A stretch of DNA of 10,626 bases from SHZI01 sp964384525 (GTDB lineage Bacteria; Pseudomonadota; Gammaproteobacteria; Steroidobacterales; GCA-2729495): NCBI GenBank assembly GCA_964384525.1, contig CAYLKO010000071.1:1-10626 (forward strand). Direction: 5' to 3'. Positions 1-6,555 of the stretch are shown here, piece after piece. Positions within the stretch are counted from its first letter, which is position 1, and each line of letters starts with the position of its first letter. The notes under the pieces were generated by a model, which was not told the origin of the DNA, did no database searches, and saw nothing but the letters and a program-made list of their open reading frames with translations. Made by a program: the position numbers and the translations under genes.

Positions 1-225
1 GGCCTCCCGCAACTTTTCCGGCAGTGACAACCCGTTGAACAGGTCGGCGCGCAAGGTCAGAAGCTGTTCGCCCAGGGCCTGCAGTCGTTCACTCGCGTCC
101 TTGAGTTCGGTGCGACTGGGGGCATCAGTGCCCTTGCGCTCGATTCGATACTGCTGGTCAGCCGCGCTGCCAGCCGTCACGAACTCGCCATCGACGAAGT
201 AGCCTTTACGGGTTTTACGCGCCAT
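1..225 (-). CDS. darP: DarP (YjgA)-like 50S ribosome assembly factor, N-terminal part only
   Basis: The reading frame runs from an ATG at 225 to the left edge without a stop, giving the first 75 residues. It opens MARKTRKGYFVDGEFV and continues with RTELKDASERLQALGEQLL and LSLPEKLREA. The basic, aromatic KGYFV opening followed by an S/R-T-x-L-K helix, an L-x-x-LGEQLL-x-L segment and a LPEKL motif is what I recall of the DarP/YjgA (DUF615) family. In E. coli this protein associates with late 50S precursors and helps their maturation. Known members are about 160-200 residues, so over half the protein lies outside the window. A GGAG lies about 14 bases upstream of the ATG, a long spacing, so the start rests mainly on the family-like N-terminus. 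It lies 125 bp downstream of fusA on the same strand and may be read from it or from its own promoter. The identity is from memory of the family, not from a search. Confidence 0.75.
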   Translation of the reverse strand, partial: MARKTRKGYFVDGEFVTAGSAADQQYRIERKGTDAPSRTELKDASERLQALGEQLLTLRADLFNGLSLPEKLREA

Positions 226-270
226 GGCGGGGACTGCTGCTCCACGTTGCTGGCCCGCATTCTGACACCA

Positions 271-297
271 ACCACCCTGTGGTAGTCGCGGGGTGGT
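271..297 (-). other. Inverted repeat between fusA and darP
   Basis: ACCACCC at 271-277 and GGGTGGT at 291-297 form a perfect 7-bp inverted repeat around a 13-base loop. It lies between the fusA 3' hairpin and the darP start. No T-run follows on either strand. It could be part of the darP leader or a second, weak transcription-end structure; nothing decides between them. Confidence 0.3.
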
Positions 298-301
298 CGT
301 T

Positions 302-342
302 GCAGGAGCGTCGCCACCAGGTCTGATGGTCGGCGCTCCTGC
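302..342 (-). terminator. Hairpin just after the fusA stop, possible terminator
   Basis: GCAGGAGCG at 302-310 pairs perfectly with CGCTCCTGC at 334-342, and an inner ACC/GGT can extend the stem. On the minus strand it begins 8 bases after the fusA stop codon, the usual place for a terminator. No run of T follows on that strand, so it does not fit the textbook intrinsic terminator. It may act as a 3'-end stabilising or partial termination structure between fusA and darP. Confidence 0.45.
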
Positions 343-350
343 GGGCGTCC

Positions 351-2480
351 TTACTTCGTTTCCCGCTCCATGAGCTTGTCGACCAGGCCCGCCGACACTT
401 CGGCGTAGTGATCGAACTCCATGGTGAACGTACCGCGACCGCTGGTCGCGGACCGCAGGAAGTTGATGTAGCCAAACATCTCGGCCAGCGGAATGTAACC
501 CTGCACGAAAGCCTGCGTACCCTTCTGGCCCTGCTCTTTCACCGAACCGCGGCGGCGGTTGAAATCGCCGATGATTTCGCCGAGGTAATCGGCCTCGGTA
601 ACCACCTCCACGCCCATGATCGGTTCCAGCAGCTTCGGGCGGCTGGCCTTGTGCGCTTCGCGGAACATCGCCCGACCGGCAATTTCGAAGGCCAGTGCCG
701 AGCTGTCGACGTCGTGGTACTTGCCATCGATCAGCCGGGCGGTGAAGTCCACCACTTCGTAGCCGGCAATCTGGCCACGCTTGGACTCCGACTTGATGGC
801 GAACTCGACCGACGGAATGTATTCGCGGGGTACGCGGCCACCGACGATTTCATCCGAGAACTTCACGCCGCTGCCAGGCTCACCCGGCTCGAAGATCATC
901 TTGATTTCGGCATATTGCCCGGAACCGCCGGACTGCTTCTTGTGGGTGTAAACATGCTCCACCTTGGTCCCGTAGGCCTCACGGTAGCTGACCCGCGGCT
1001 TGCCCATGTTGGCTTCCACGCCGAGCTCGGTGCGCATGCGGTCGATCGTGACTTCCAGATGCAGCTCACCCATGCCCTTCAACAGGGTCTGACCGGTTTC
1101 CTGGTCCACTTCGAGTCGCAGGGAGGGATCGGCCTTGGCCATCTTGTAGAGCGCCGTCGACATCTTGTCCACGTCAGCGCGCGACTTCGGTTCCACCGAC
1201 ACGCTGATCACCGGATCCGGGAAACGCATGCGCTCCAGCAAGGCGGGATGATCCGGATCACAGAGGGAATCACCGGTTTCCGTTTCCTTCATGGACACGA
1301 AGGCACAGATATCCCCGGCCCGGACTTCATCGATGTCCTTGGTGGAGTCGGCCTGTACTTCGACGATGCGTCCCACGCGCTCCTTCTTGCCACGGGTGAC
1401 GTTCATCAGGGTGTCACCCTTCTTGATCACGCCGGAGTAGATGCGGGCAAAAGTCAGGGTGCCGAATTGATCATTGATCACCTTGAAGGCCAGGGCACGG
1501 GCAGGCGCATCGTCCCGTACTTCCTGCTCGCCGATGATCTTGCCGTCCGGGTCGACCAGGGAAATGCCGCCGTTCTCGCCGGGGTATGGCAGGTAGTCGA
1601 TCACGCCGTCCAGCAGCTGCGGCACACCCTTGTTCTTGAATGAGGATCCGCAGAACACGGGAACCAGGTTGCCGGTGACCGTGCCTTTGCGTATGCAGGC
1701 CTTGAGCACGGCCGGATCAAACTTGCCGTTCTCCACGAACTCCATGAAGGCGTCATCGTCCAGGGCGAGGGCTGTTTCCAGCGTGTCCTTGCGGAGCTCC
1801 GGCAGCTTCTCGATCCATTCATTGTCACGGGTGGTGGCAAACTTGAAGCGCTCCTTGAGCTGCTCCAGCGGAACGGTTTCCCAGGGGCTGTCCTTGTCTT
1901 CCTTGGTCCAGATGTAGCCCACGCCGGCCACGAGATCGACCATTCCCTTGAACTCTTCATGGCTGCCGATCGGCACCTGGCAGAGGATGACATTGGCGCC
2001 GAGCCGCTCGCGGATGCCCTTCACGCAGTGAGCGAAGTTGGCGCCCATGCGATCCATTTTGTTGACATAGCAGATGCGCGGCACGTTGTACTGATTGGCG
2101 AGACGCCAATTGGTCTCGGTCTGCGGTTCGACACCGGCGACACCATCAAAAACGACGACTGCGCCATCCAGCACCCGCAGGCTGCGGTTCACTTCGATGG
2201 TGAAATCCACGTGGCCGGGGGTGTCGATGACGTTGACCTGATGGCCTTTCCATTCGGTCGACACCGCGGCGCTCTGGATGGTGATGCCGCGCTTGCGTTC
2301 CTGCTCCATGTAGTCGGTCGTGGTGCTGCCCTTGCCGTCCTTGGTGGCATGCGTCTCGACCATCTGGTGTTTGCGGCCGGTGTAGTAGAGGATGCGCTCG
2401 GTCGTGGTGGTTTTGCCCGCGTCGATGTGGGCCACGATGCCGATGTTCCGGTAGAGCTTGAGGTCTTTCTTCCTGGCCAT
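351..2480 (-). CDS. fusA: Translation elongation factor G (stand-alone, long switch I)
   Basis: EF-G is a cytosolic GTPase that drives ribosomal translocation and, with RRF, recycling. This 709-residue protein has every GTPase motif: AHIDAGKT (17-24, P-loop), RGITI (64-68, switch I), DTPGH (86-90), NKMD (140-143) and GSSFKNKG before the end of domain I. Domains II-V follow, including the domain IV tip sequences YHDVDSS and GDFNRRRG and the C-terminal GYINFLRSATSGRG. E. coli EF-G is 704 residues. The frame is open for 46 codons further upstream, but MARKKDLKLYRNIGI is the normal EF-G N-terminus, so I start at 2480. The Shine-Dalgarno is weak (GACGAG). Between YTG and MEQE there are 22 residues, against 17 in E. 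coli EF-G as I remember it. The insertion contains a KDGKG sequence reminiscent of mitochondrial EF-G1 and spdEFG types. With no rpsL, rpsG or tuf beside it, this may be a second EF-G gene. The EF-G call is secure; the subfamily is inference. Confidence 0.96.
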   Translation of the reverse strand: MARKKDLKLYRNIGIVAHIDAGKTTTTERILYYTGRKHQMVETHATKDGKGSTTTDYMEQERKRGITIQSAAVSTEWKGHQVNVIDTPGHVDFTIEVNRSLRVLDGAVVVFDGVAGVEPQTETNWRLANQYNVPRICYVNKMDRMGANFAHCVKGIRERLGANVILCQVPIGSHEEFKGMVDLVAGVGYIWTKEDKDSPWETVPLEQLKERFKFATTRDNEWIEKLPELRKDTLETALALDDDAFMEFVENGKFDPAVLKACIRKGTVTGNLVPVFCGSSFKNKGVPQLLDGVIDYLPYPGENGGISLVDPDGKIIGEQEVRDDAPARALAFKVINDQFGTLTFARIYSGVIKKGDTLMNVTRGKKERVGRIVEVQADSTKDIDEVRAGDICAFVSMKETETGDSLCDPDHPALLERMRFPDPVISVSVEPKSRADVDKMSTALYKMAKADPSLRLEVDQETGQTLLKGMGELHLEVTIDRMRTELGVEANMGKPRVSYREAYGTKVEHVYTHKKQSGGSGQYAEIKMIFEPGEPGSGVKFSDEIVGGRVPREYIPSVEFAIKSESKRGQIAGYEVVDFTARLIDGKYHDVDSSALAFEIAGRAMFREAHKASRPKLLEPIMGVEVVTEADYLGEIIGDFNRRRGSVKEQGQKGTQAFVQGYIPLAEMFGYINFLRSATSGRGTFTMEFDHYAEVSAGLVDKLMERETK

Positions 2481-2599
2481 ATTCTCGTCTTTTGTGGTGT
2501 GATCAGTCCTGCCAAGCTCGGAATGGCGCCGCGCAGGCCCCATGAACGGGAAGACAGGTCCAAGATTAATCAGCCATTCTAGCCTGTGAGGGTGCACTG
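2481..2599. promoter_or_regulatory. Divergent intergenic region between fusA and the pspC-like gene
   Basis: These 119 bases separate two genes that diverge, so they should hold promoters for both. For fusA the best -10-like hexamer I see is TAGAAT on the minus strand (plus-strand 2576-2581). A poor -35-like TTTCCA or TTCCAT lies 18-19 bases before it. For the plus-strand gene no convincing pair is visible. The ribosome binding site GTGAGGG (2586-2592) precedes the ATG at 2600. Confidence 0.3.
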
Positions 2600-2809
2600 A
2601 TGGAAACCCGAAAACCAAGATTGGTCCGGTCGACCCGGGACCGCATGATCGCGGGGGTCTGCGGTGGCATTGCCGAATGGCAGGGCTGGGACCCGACCGT
2701 GGTGCGGCTCGCCTACATCCTGATCTCGGTGTTGAGCGCCGCTTTCCCCGGGCTGCTGGTCTATCTGATTCTCTGGCTGGTCACGCCGCCCGATACCTCC
2801 CGCCCCTGA
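2600..2809 (+). CDS. Small PspC-domain membrane protein
   Basis: This 69-residue protein is almost entirely one PspC domain (PF04024 family as I know it). It has a basic N-terminus (METRKPRLVRSTRDRM), the signature GVCGGIAEWQGWDPTVVRLA at about 19-38, and a hydrophobic helix at about 38-62 ending in LWLVTPP. Such single-domain proteins sit in the inner membrane. In the Psp system PspC senses envelope stress and works with PspA and PspB, but many stand-alone PspC-domain proteins have no proven link to that system and no pspA or pspB is present here. The start is supported by GTGAGGG 7 bases upstream. The following 149-residue gene is 131 bp away on the same strand and may be cotranscribed. Confidence in the domain is high, and in a stress role low. 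Confidence 0.88.
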   Translation: METRKPRLVRSTRDRMIAGVCGGIAEWQGWDPTVVRLAYILISVLSAAFPGLLVYLILWLVTPPDTSRP

Positions 2810-2824
2810 CACGGCAGCAGCTGT

Positions 2825-2866
2825 GGCGTCCGTCGGGCTTTGTGATGGCCACCCGCGACGGCCGCC
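2825..2866 (+). other. Imperfect GC-rich hairpin after the PspC gene
   Basis: GGCG (2825-2828) and CCGTCG (2830-2835) can pair with CGACGG (2856-2861) and CGCC (2863-2866), with one T/C mismatch between the two stem parts. It lies 15 bases after the stop of the PspC-domain gene. No T-run follows, so it could be an attenuating 3' structure rather than a true terminator. Confidence 0.3.
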
Positions 2867-2895
2867 TGCCCGTCTGGAATGCTCTGCCGGACTTG

Positions 2896-2931
2896 CCAAT
2901 CAACCCTAGTGGGCCAATCAACCCTGGTGGG
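2896..2931 (+). repeat. 18-bp tandem duplication, two copies
   Basis: Copy 1 (2896-2913) is CCAATCAACCCTAGTGGG and copy 2 (2914-2931) is CCAATCAACCCTGGTGGG. They are adjacent and differ at one base (A/G). The end of copy 2 supplies the GGTGGGAG that serves as the ribosome binding site of the gene starting at 2941. Copy 1 carries AGTGGG at the matching place. Confidence 0.9.
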
Positions 2932-2940
2932 AGCGGCCGG

Positions 2941-3390
2941 ATGAGCCAGACTGTGTGGATCACCATGGGGGCCGCCCTGGGTGTGGGCATCGGCTGGCTT
3001 TTGCCCCTGCTCTATCTACGCCGGCGACGGGCCGCAGCCGACCCGATCGGTACCCCGACAGCTGCGACCCAGGTACGCGATCCGGCAGCCGCCTCCCGGG
3101 CCAGGTCCTTTCACGGCGTATCGCTGAAACCAGGGCCGGATGCCTGCGCCGCGGTCCATACGGTCATCGACCGGCGGTATTTGTCGAACGATGCCCCTGC
3201 CCTGCCGCTGGCCGGCTGCAATCGCGAACGGTGTGAATGCACCTACGGGCATTACACGGATCGCCGGGATGAGGAGGATCGGCGCTCCGGCTGGGGAAGC
3301 TTTGGCGGCTTCGCCGCCTCGGTGCCCGGCGGCAATCGCCGCGACCAGCGGCCGGATCGCCGCCTGGCCCGCAGCCGGAGTCGCAGCTGA
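2941..3390 (+). CDS. Membrane-anchored, cysteine-containing protein of unknown function
   Basis: I do not recognise a named family. The ATG at 2941 has GGGAG 6 bases upstream. The frame stays open further upstream, but the ribosome binding site and the following hydrophobic helix favour this start. The 149-residue product has one N-terminal membrane helix (about 4-26) followed by RRRR (27-30), which predicts a cytoplasmic soluble part by the positive-inside rule. A linker leads to a compact region (about 57-115). This has FHGVSLKPGPDACAAV, then RYLSNDAPALPLAGC, then CNRERCECTYGHYTDRRDEEDRR. Cysteines are at 69, 93, 98 and 100. The motif RRD-x-(2,3)-DRR occurs at 108-115 and again, as NRRDQRPDRR, at 132-141. 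I recall similar short proteins in other Gammaproteobacteria but can give no function. The C-terminus (about 116-149) is rich in Gly, Arg and Ser. It converges on yheS with a 27-bp gap. Confidence 0.82.
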   Translation: MSQTVWITMGAALGVGIGWLLPLLYLRRRRAAADPIGTPTAATQVRDPAAASRARSFHGVSLKPGPDACAAVHTVIDRRYLSNDAPALPLAGCNRERCECTYGHYTDRRDEEDRRSGWGSFGGFAASVPGGNRRDQRPDRRLARSRSRS

Positions 3391-3401
3391 TTTCGCACCG
3401 T

Positions 3402-3417
3402 GCGGGAAACGCCCCGC
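3402..3417. other. Short hairpin between two convergent stop codons
   Basis: GCGGG (3402-3406) and CCCGC (3413-3417) can form a 5-bp stem with a 6-base loop. It fills most of the 27-bp gap between the 149-residue gene and yheS, whose stop codon begins at the next base. It is too short and lacks T-runs, so a shared terminator role is only a possibility. Confidence 0.2.
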
Positions 3418-5397
3418 TCAGCCCGCCTCGACCTGATCAGCCGTCAAACTGCCGTAGAGTTCCAGCCATTCGGACTCCAGCTCATCCCGTTCGCGGGTCA
3501 GCGCCTGATGGCGCTGGCTGCGCTTCGCGAGTTGTTCCGGATCTTCCCGGTAGGTCGCCGGATCAGCCAGTTCCACTTCCACGATCGCCAACTCGCCACC
3601 CAGCGCCTGCATCCGCGCCTCCAGCGTCTCCAGCATCCGGCGCTGACGCGCGATCTGGCGGCTGTCACGGCTGCGTGTTGGCTTGACCGCCGTCTTTTCA
3701 GGCGCGGCGGGCGCCACCTTCCGGATATCGGCGTCTGACGGTGCATCAGCGCCATCCGCAGGCCGGCTGCCCCGTGAACTGAGCCAGGCGGCATAGTCAT
3801 CCAGATCGCCGTCGAAGGACTCGACCTGCCCATCGGCCACCCGCCAGCAGGTGTCGCAGACCAGGCCGATCAGGTGCCGGTCGTGCGACACCAGCACGAT
3901 GGCGCCGTCGAAATCGGCCAGCGCCTCGGCCAGGGCTTCCCGCATGTCCAGATCGAGGTGGTTGGTCGGCTCGTCGAGCAACAGGACATTCGGCTTGCGC
4001 CAGGCAATCAGGGCCAGGGCCAGGCGGGCCCGTTCGCCTCCGGAGAAAACATCGACAACCTGAAAGGCGCGCTGCCCGGAGAAGTACCAGCGGCCGAGGA
4101 AGTTCCGCATGTCCTGGGTGGTGGCTTCCGGCGCGATGTCCCGCAGATGGTCCATCGGGGTGGCGCCGGCCCGCAGACTCTCGACGGTGTGCTGCGCGAA
4201 GTACCCGATACGCAGATCACCATGCACCAGCCGTTCACCCGCCAATGGCGGCAACTCGCCGACGAGCGTCCGCACGAGCGTGGTTTTGCCGGCGCCGTTG
4301 GGGCCCAGCAAGGCCACGCGGTCGCCGGCCTCCAGCCCGAAACCCACATCCCGGAGGATGCTGACGGCACTGGCAGCCGATGACTGCTCACCCGGCAGGT
4401 GCTCATCGCCCTCATGTGGCGCAGCAAGCCGATAGCCGGCTTCAACGTGGTTGAGGCGAATCAGGGAATACGGCAATTTCAGCGGTGGCTCGAAGCTGAT
4501 GTGCAGCGCATGCTGGGCCCGGACAGCCTCCGTGCCACTGAGTTTGGCCAGACGCTTCATGCGGGATTGAGCCTGCTTGGCCTTGCTGGCTTTCGCCTTG
4601 AAACGCGCAATGAACTTCTGCAGGTGCTCGCGCTCGGCCTGTTCCTTTTCAAAGGCCATCTGTTGCAGGCGCAGATGTTCGGCCCGCTGCCGCTCGAAGT
4701 CGGTGTAGTTGCCGGTGTAGAGCTTCGCTCCGCCATCGTTCAGGTGCAGGGTGTGGGTCGTTACGCCGTCGAGAAATTCGCGATCGTGGGAAATGATGAG
4801 CAGCGTGCCCGGATACCTGAGCAGCCAGTTCTCCAGCCACAGGACGGCATCCAGATCCAGATGGTTGGTGGGTTCATCGAGCAGCAGCAGATCGGACGGC
4901 GTCATCAGCGCCCGCGCAACGTTGAGCCGCACCCGCCAGCCGCCGGAGAATTCAGCAACCGGTTTGTCGTGGGTGTCCGGCGGGAAACCGAGACCGTGGA
5001 GCAGGCGGGCAGCGCGGGCTTCGGCATCGTAGGCCTGCAGTTCAGCCAGCCGCTGATGGGCGTGCGCCACGGCTTCATAATCCTCCGCCGCCATCGCCTG
5101 CCGCTCGGACCGGACGGCTTCCCACACCGGGCCATCACCGGCCATGACAAAATCGACCGCCGCATCGGGCAGCGACGGGGTCTCCTGGGCGACACTCGCC
5201 AGGCGCACCCGGCCGGATAGTTCCAGGTCCCCGATGTCAGGATCCAGGTCGCCCTGAATCACCGCGAACAGGCTGGATTTGCCGCAACCATTGCGGCCGA
5301 CCCCGCCAACCCGACAGCCGGCATGCAGGCTCAAGTCCACATTCGACAGCAGCAATTGCTCGCCGCGCCGCAAAGCCAGATTTCTGAAGGTCAGCAT
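3418..5397 (-). CDS. yheS: ABC-F family ATPase, YheS type
   Basis: ABC-F proteins are cytosolic twin-ATPase proteins without membrane domains that bind the ribosomal E site and modulate translation. The 659-residue product has two complete nucleotide-binding domains. The first has Walker A GRNGCGKS (34-41), signature FSGGW (150-154) and LLLLDEPTNHLDLD with E175. The second has GPNGAGKT (365-372), FSGGE (451-455) and LLLDEPTNHLDLD with E476. Between them is a charged, helical P-site interaction linker (about 235-290, including FKAKASKAKQAQSRMKRL). The C-terminal tail (about 555-659) is predicted coiled coil. RNGCGKS, FSGGWR, DLDAV and YFAQH match E. coli YheS (637 residues) closely as I remember it. 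About 20 extra residues (325-345, AAPHEGDEHLPGEQSSAASA) sit near the start of the second domain. The frame is open for 112 codons upstream, but MLTFRNLALRRGEQLLL is the family N-terminus. No Shine-Dalgarno precedes this ATG. Confidence 0.93.
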   Translation of the reverse strand: MLTFRNLALRRGEQLLLSNVDLSLHAGCRVGGVGRNGCGKSSLFAVIQGDLDPDIGDLELSGRVRLASVAQETPSLPDAAVDFVMAGDGPVWEAVRSERQAMAAEDYEAVAHAHQRLAELQAYDAEARAARLLHGLGFPPDTHDKPVAEFSGGWRVRLNVARALMTPSDLLLLDEPTNHLDLDAVLWLENWLLRYPGTLLIISHDREFLDGVTTHTLHLNDGGAKLYTGNYTDFERQRAEHLRLQQMAFEKEQAEREHLQKFIARFKAKASKAKQAQSRMKRLAKLSGTEAVRAQHALHISFEPPLKLPYSLIRLNHVEAGYRLAAPHEGDEHLPGEQSSAASAVSILRDVGFGLEAGDRVALLGPNGAGKTTLVRTLVGELPPLAGERLVHGDLRIGYFAQHTVESLRAGATPMDHLRDIAPEATTQDMRNFLGRWYFSGQRAFQVVDVFSGGERARLALALIAWRKPNVLLLDEPTNHLDLDMREALAEALADFDGAIVLVSHDRHLIGLVCDTCWRVADGQVESFDGDLDDYAAWLSSRGSRPADGADAPSDADIRKVAPAAPEKTAVKPTRSRDSRQIARQRRMLETLEARMQALGGELAIVEVELADPATYREDPEQLAKRSQRHQALTRERDELESEWLELYGSLTADQVEAG

Positions 5398-5400
5398 GGG

Positions 5401-5412
5401 GCGCGCAGTGTA
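5401..5412 (-). promoter_or_regulatory. Possible -10 element of yheS, very close to its start
   Basis: On the minus strand TACACT (plus-strand 5407-5412), preceded by GG, lies only 9 bases before the yheS ATG. If used, transcription would begin within a few bases of the start codon. I see no good -35 match at 16-18 bases, so this is weak evidence from one hexamer. Confidence 0.22.
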
Positions 5413-5466
5413 CCGGGTTAGGATGGAAACAGCCTGCCACCCCGGCAGTCCACCGGAACCAGCTAC

Positions 5467-6477
5467 ATGAATACCGTGCCGCGAGTTCTCCTTCTCCTGC
5501 TGCTGGCCAGTGGCGCCACGCTGGCCGAACCGGCCTGGGGCCCCGTTGAATTTCTCGGCCGGAGCGTGGCCCCGGGCCAGACCCTGCGCATGCCTGCCCT
5601 GCTCGACCAGTCCTTCGCCGGCAGCTTCCTCGACACCATGGTGGTCGTCACGCGTGGCAGCCGGCCTGGCCCGACACTGTGTGTTACCGCGGGCATCCAC
5701 GGCGATGAAATCAATGGCGTCGAGATCGCGCACCGGATCTATGCGGGAATCTCCGGGGCCGAGCTCTCGGGAACGCTGGTCGTCATCCCGGCGGTCAATG
5801 TCTACGGCTTCCGGACCGGTTCGCGCTATCTGAGTGATCGACGGGATCTCAACCGGTTCTTTCCCGGATCAGCCTCCGGCAGCCTGGCCGCGCAGATAGC
5901 GTGGAGTTTGTTCGGCCCGTTGCGACAGCACTGCCACACCCTGCTCGACCTGCACACCGGTTCAAACCTCCGCACGAATGTTCCGCAGATCAGGACCGAT
6001 CTCGGCAATCCGCAGGCGCTCGAACTGGCCCGCAGCTTTGGCGTGGGCATCGTGCTGGATGGCAAGGGCCCGCGGGGCAATCTCCGCCGGGCCATGCTGG
6101 ATGCGGACATTCCCGCCGTATTGTTTGAAGCGGGCGAACCCTTGCGCTTTGACGAGGCCGCCATTCAAGTCGGCGTTGCAGGGGTGCGTCAGGTCATGGC
6201 CCACCAGGGCATGTTGCCGGCCTCGACGATGGCACTGGCCGAGGCCCGGGTCATCCGTCGCAGCCGCTGGATCAGGGTGCGGGGCGCCGGCGGCATCTTC
6301 CTGTCGGATCGCAAACCCGGCGAGTCGGTGCGATCAGGCGATGCGCTCGGTACGGTGACCGATCCGATTACCGAATACGTCGAAACGATCCGCGCCGATC
6401 AGGATGGCTTGCTGATCGGCATGGCGGTGCCACAGGTCGTCCTCACCGGTTACGCCTTGTTTCATGTCGGCACCTGA
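5467..6477 (+). CDS. Exported succinylglutamate desuccinylase/aspartoacylase-family zinc hydrolase
   Basis: This 336-residue protein begins with a signal peptide (MNTVPRVLLLLLLASGATLA, cleavage likely after A20), so it should act in the periplasm. The mature part is an M14-type zinc carboxypeptidase-like fold of the AstE/AspA group. GIHGDE gives the zinc ligands H78 and E81, DLNRFFPG (127-134) supplies the typical Arg/Asn substrate-binding segment, DLHTG gives the third ligand H163, and LFEAGEP holds the likely catalytic glutamate E221. A C-terminal beta domain (about 265-336) with PGESVRSGDALGTV resembles a lipoyl-like barrel. Cytosolic AstE and AspA cleave N-succinylglutamate and N-acetylaspartate. 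This exported relative probably cleaves another acylated amino acid or amide, and its substrate cannot be told from sequence. It diverges from yheS (69-bp gap) and has only a weak ribosome binding site. It could be the first gene of a plus-strand series with the barrel protein and glgA. Confidence 0.85.
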   Translation: MNTVPRVLLLLLLASGATLAEPAWGPVEFLGRSVAPGQTLRMPALLDQSFAGSFLDTMVVVTRGSRPGPTLCVTAGIHGDEINGVEIAHRIYAGISGAELSGTLVVIPAVNVYGFRTGSRYLSDRRDLNRFFPGSASGSLAAQIAWSLFGPLRQHCHTLLDLHTGSNLRTNVPQIRTDLGNPQALELARSFGVGIVLDGKGPRGNLRRAMLDADIPAVLFEAGEPLRFDEAAIQVGVAGVRQVMAHQGMLPASTMALAEARVIRRSRWIRVRGAGGIFLSDRKPGESVRSGDALGTVTDPITEYVETIRADQDGLLIGMAVPQVVLTGYALFHVGT

Positions 6478-6488
6478 CAACCTTCTCT

Positions 6489-6509
6489 GGCTGGCCCGTA
6501 TGGCCAGCC
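6489..6509 (+). terminator. Perfect 8-bp hairpin after the hydrolase gene
   Basis: GGCTGGCC (6489-6496), loop CGTAT, and GGCCAGCC (6502-6509) form a perfect 8-bp GC-rich stem starting 12 bases after the stop codon at 6477. Position and strength suit a terminator, but no T-run follows. Its right arm overlaps the -35-like sequence proposed for the next gene, so the two interpretations compete or are linked. Confidence 0.4.
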
Positions 6510-6529
6510 TGCAGGCGATTGACTATAGT
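6501..6529 (+). promoter_or_regulatory. Probable promoter of the outer-membrane barrel gene
   Basis: TATAGT (6524-6529) matches the -10 consensus at five of six positions. TGGCCA (6501-6506), 17 bases upstream, matches the -35 consensus at four of six. Transcription would start near 6536, giving a leader of about 20 bases that contains the strong Shine-Dalgarno GAAGGAGA (6541-6548). Confidence 0.45.
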
Positions 6530-6555
6530 TCTGCCCGAATGAAGGAGACGTTCCC

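Noticed and set aside
408..1643. Long plus-strand frame (411 codons) opposite fusA
   Set aside because: The minus strand encodes EF-G with every motif intact. The antisense frame is His/Leu/Gly-rich without any recognisable domain, typical of a shadow frame in GC-rich DNA.
3310..3324. GGCGGC/GCCGCC hairpin in the 149-residue gene
   Set aside because: It is a short GC-rich palindrome inside codons for a Gly/Ala-rich stretch and needs no regulatory explanation.
3387..3436. Overlapping frame (3140-3436) suggesting a frameshift at the end of the 149-residue gene
   Set aside because: The main frame keeps a second RRD-x-DRR motif almost to its stop, which fits an intact C-terminus; nothing in the other frame resembles a conserved continuation.
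4399..5220. Plus-strand frame (273 codons) opposite yheS
   Set aside because: It lies wholly within the ABC-F gene, whose ATPase motifs prove the minus strand. No independent start signal or domain is visible.
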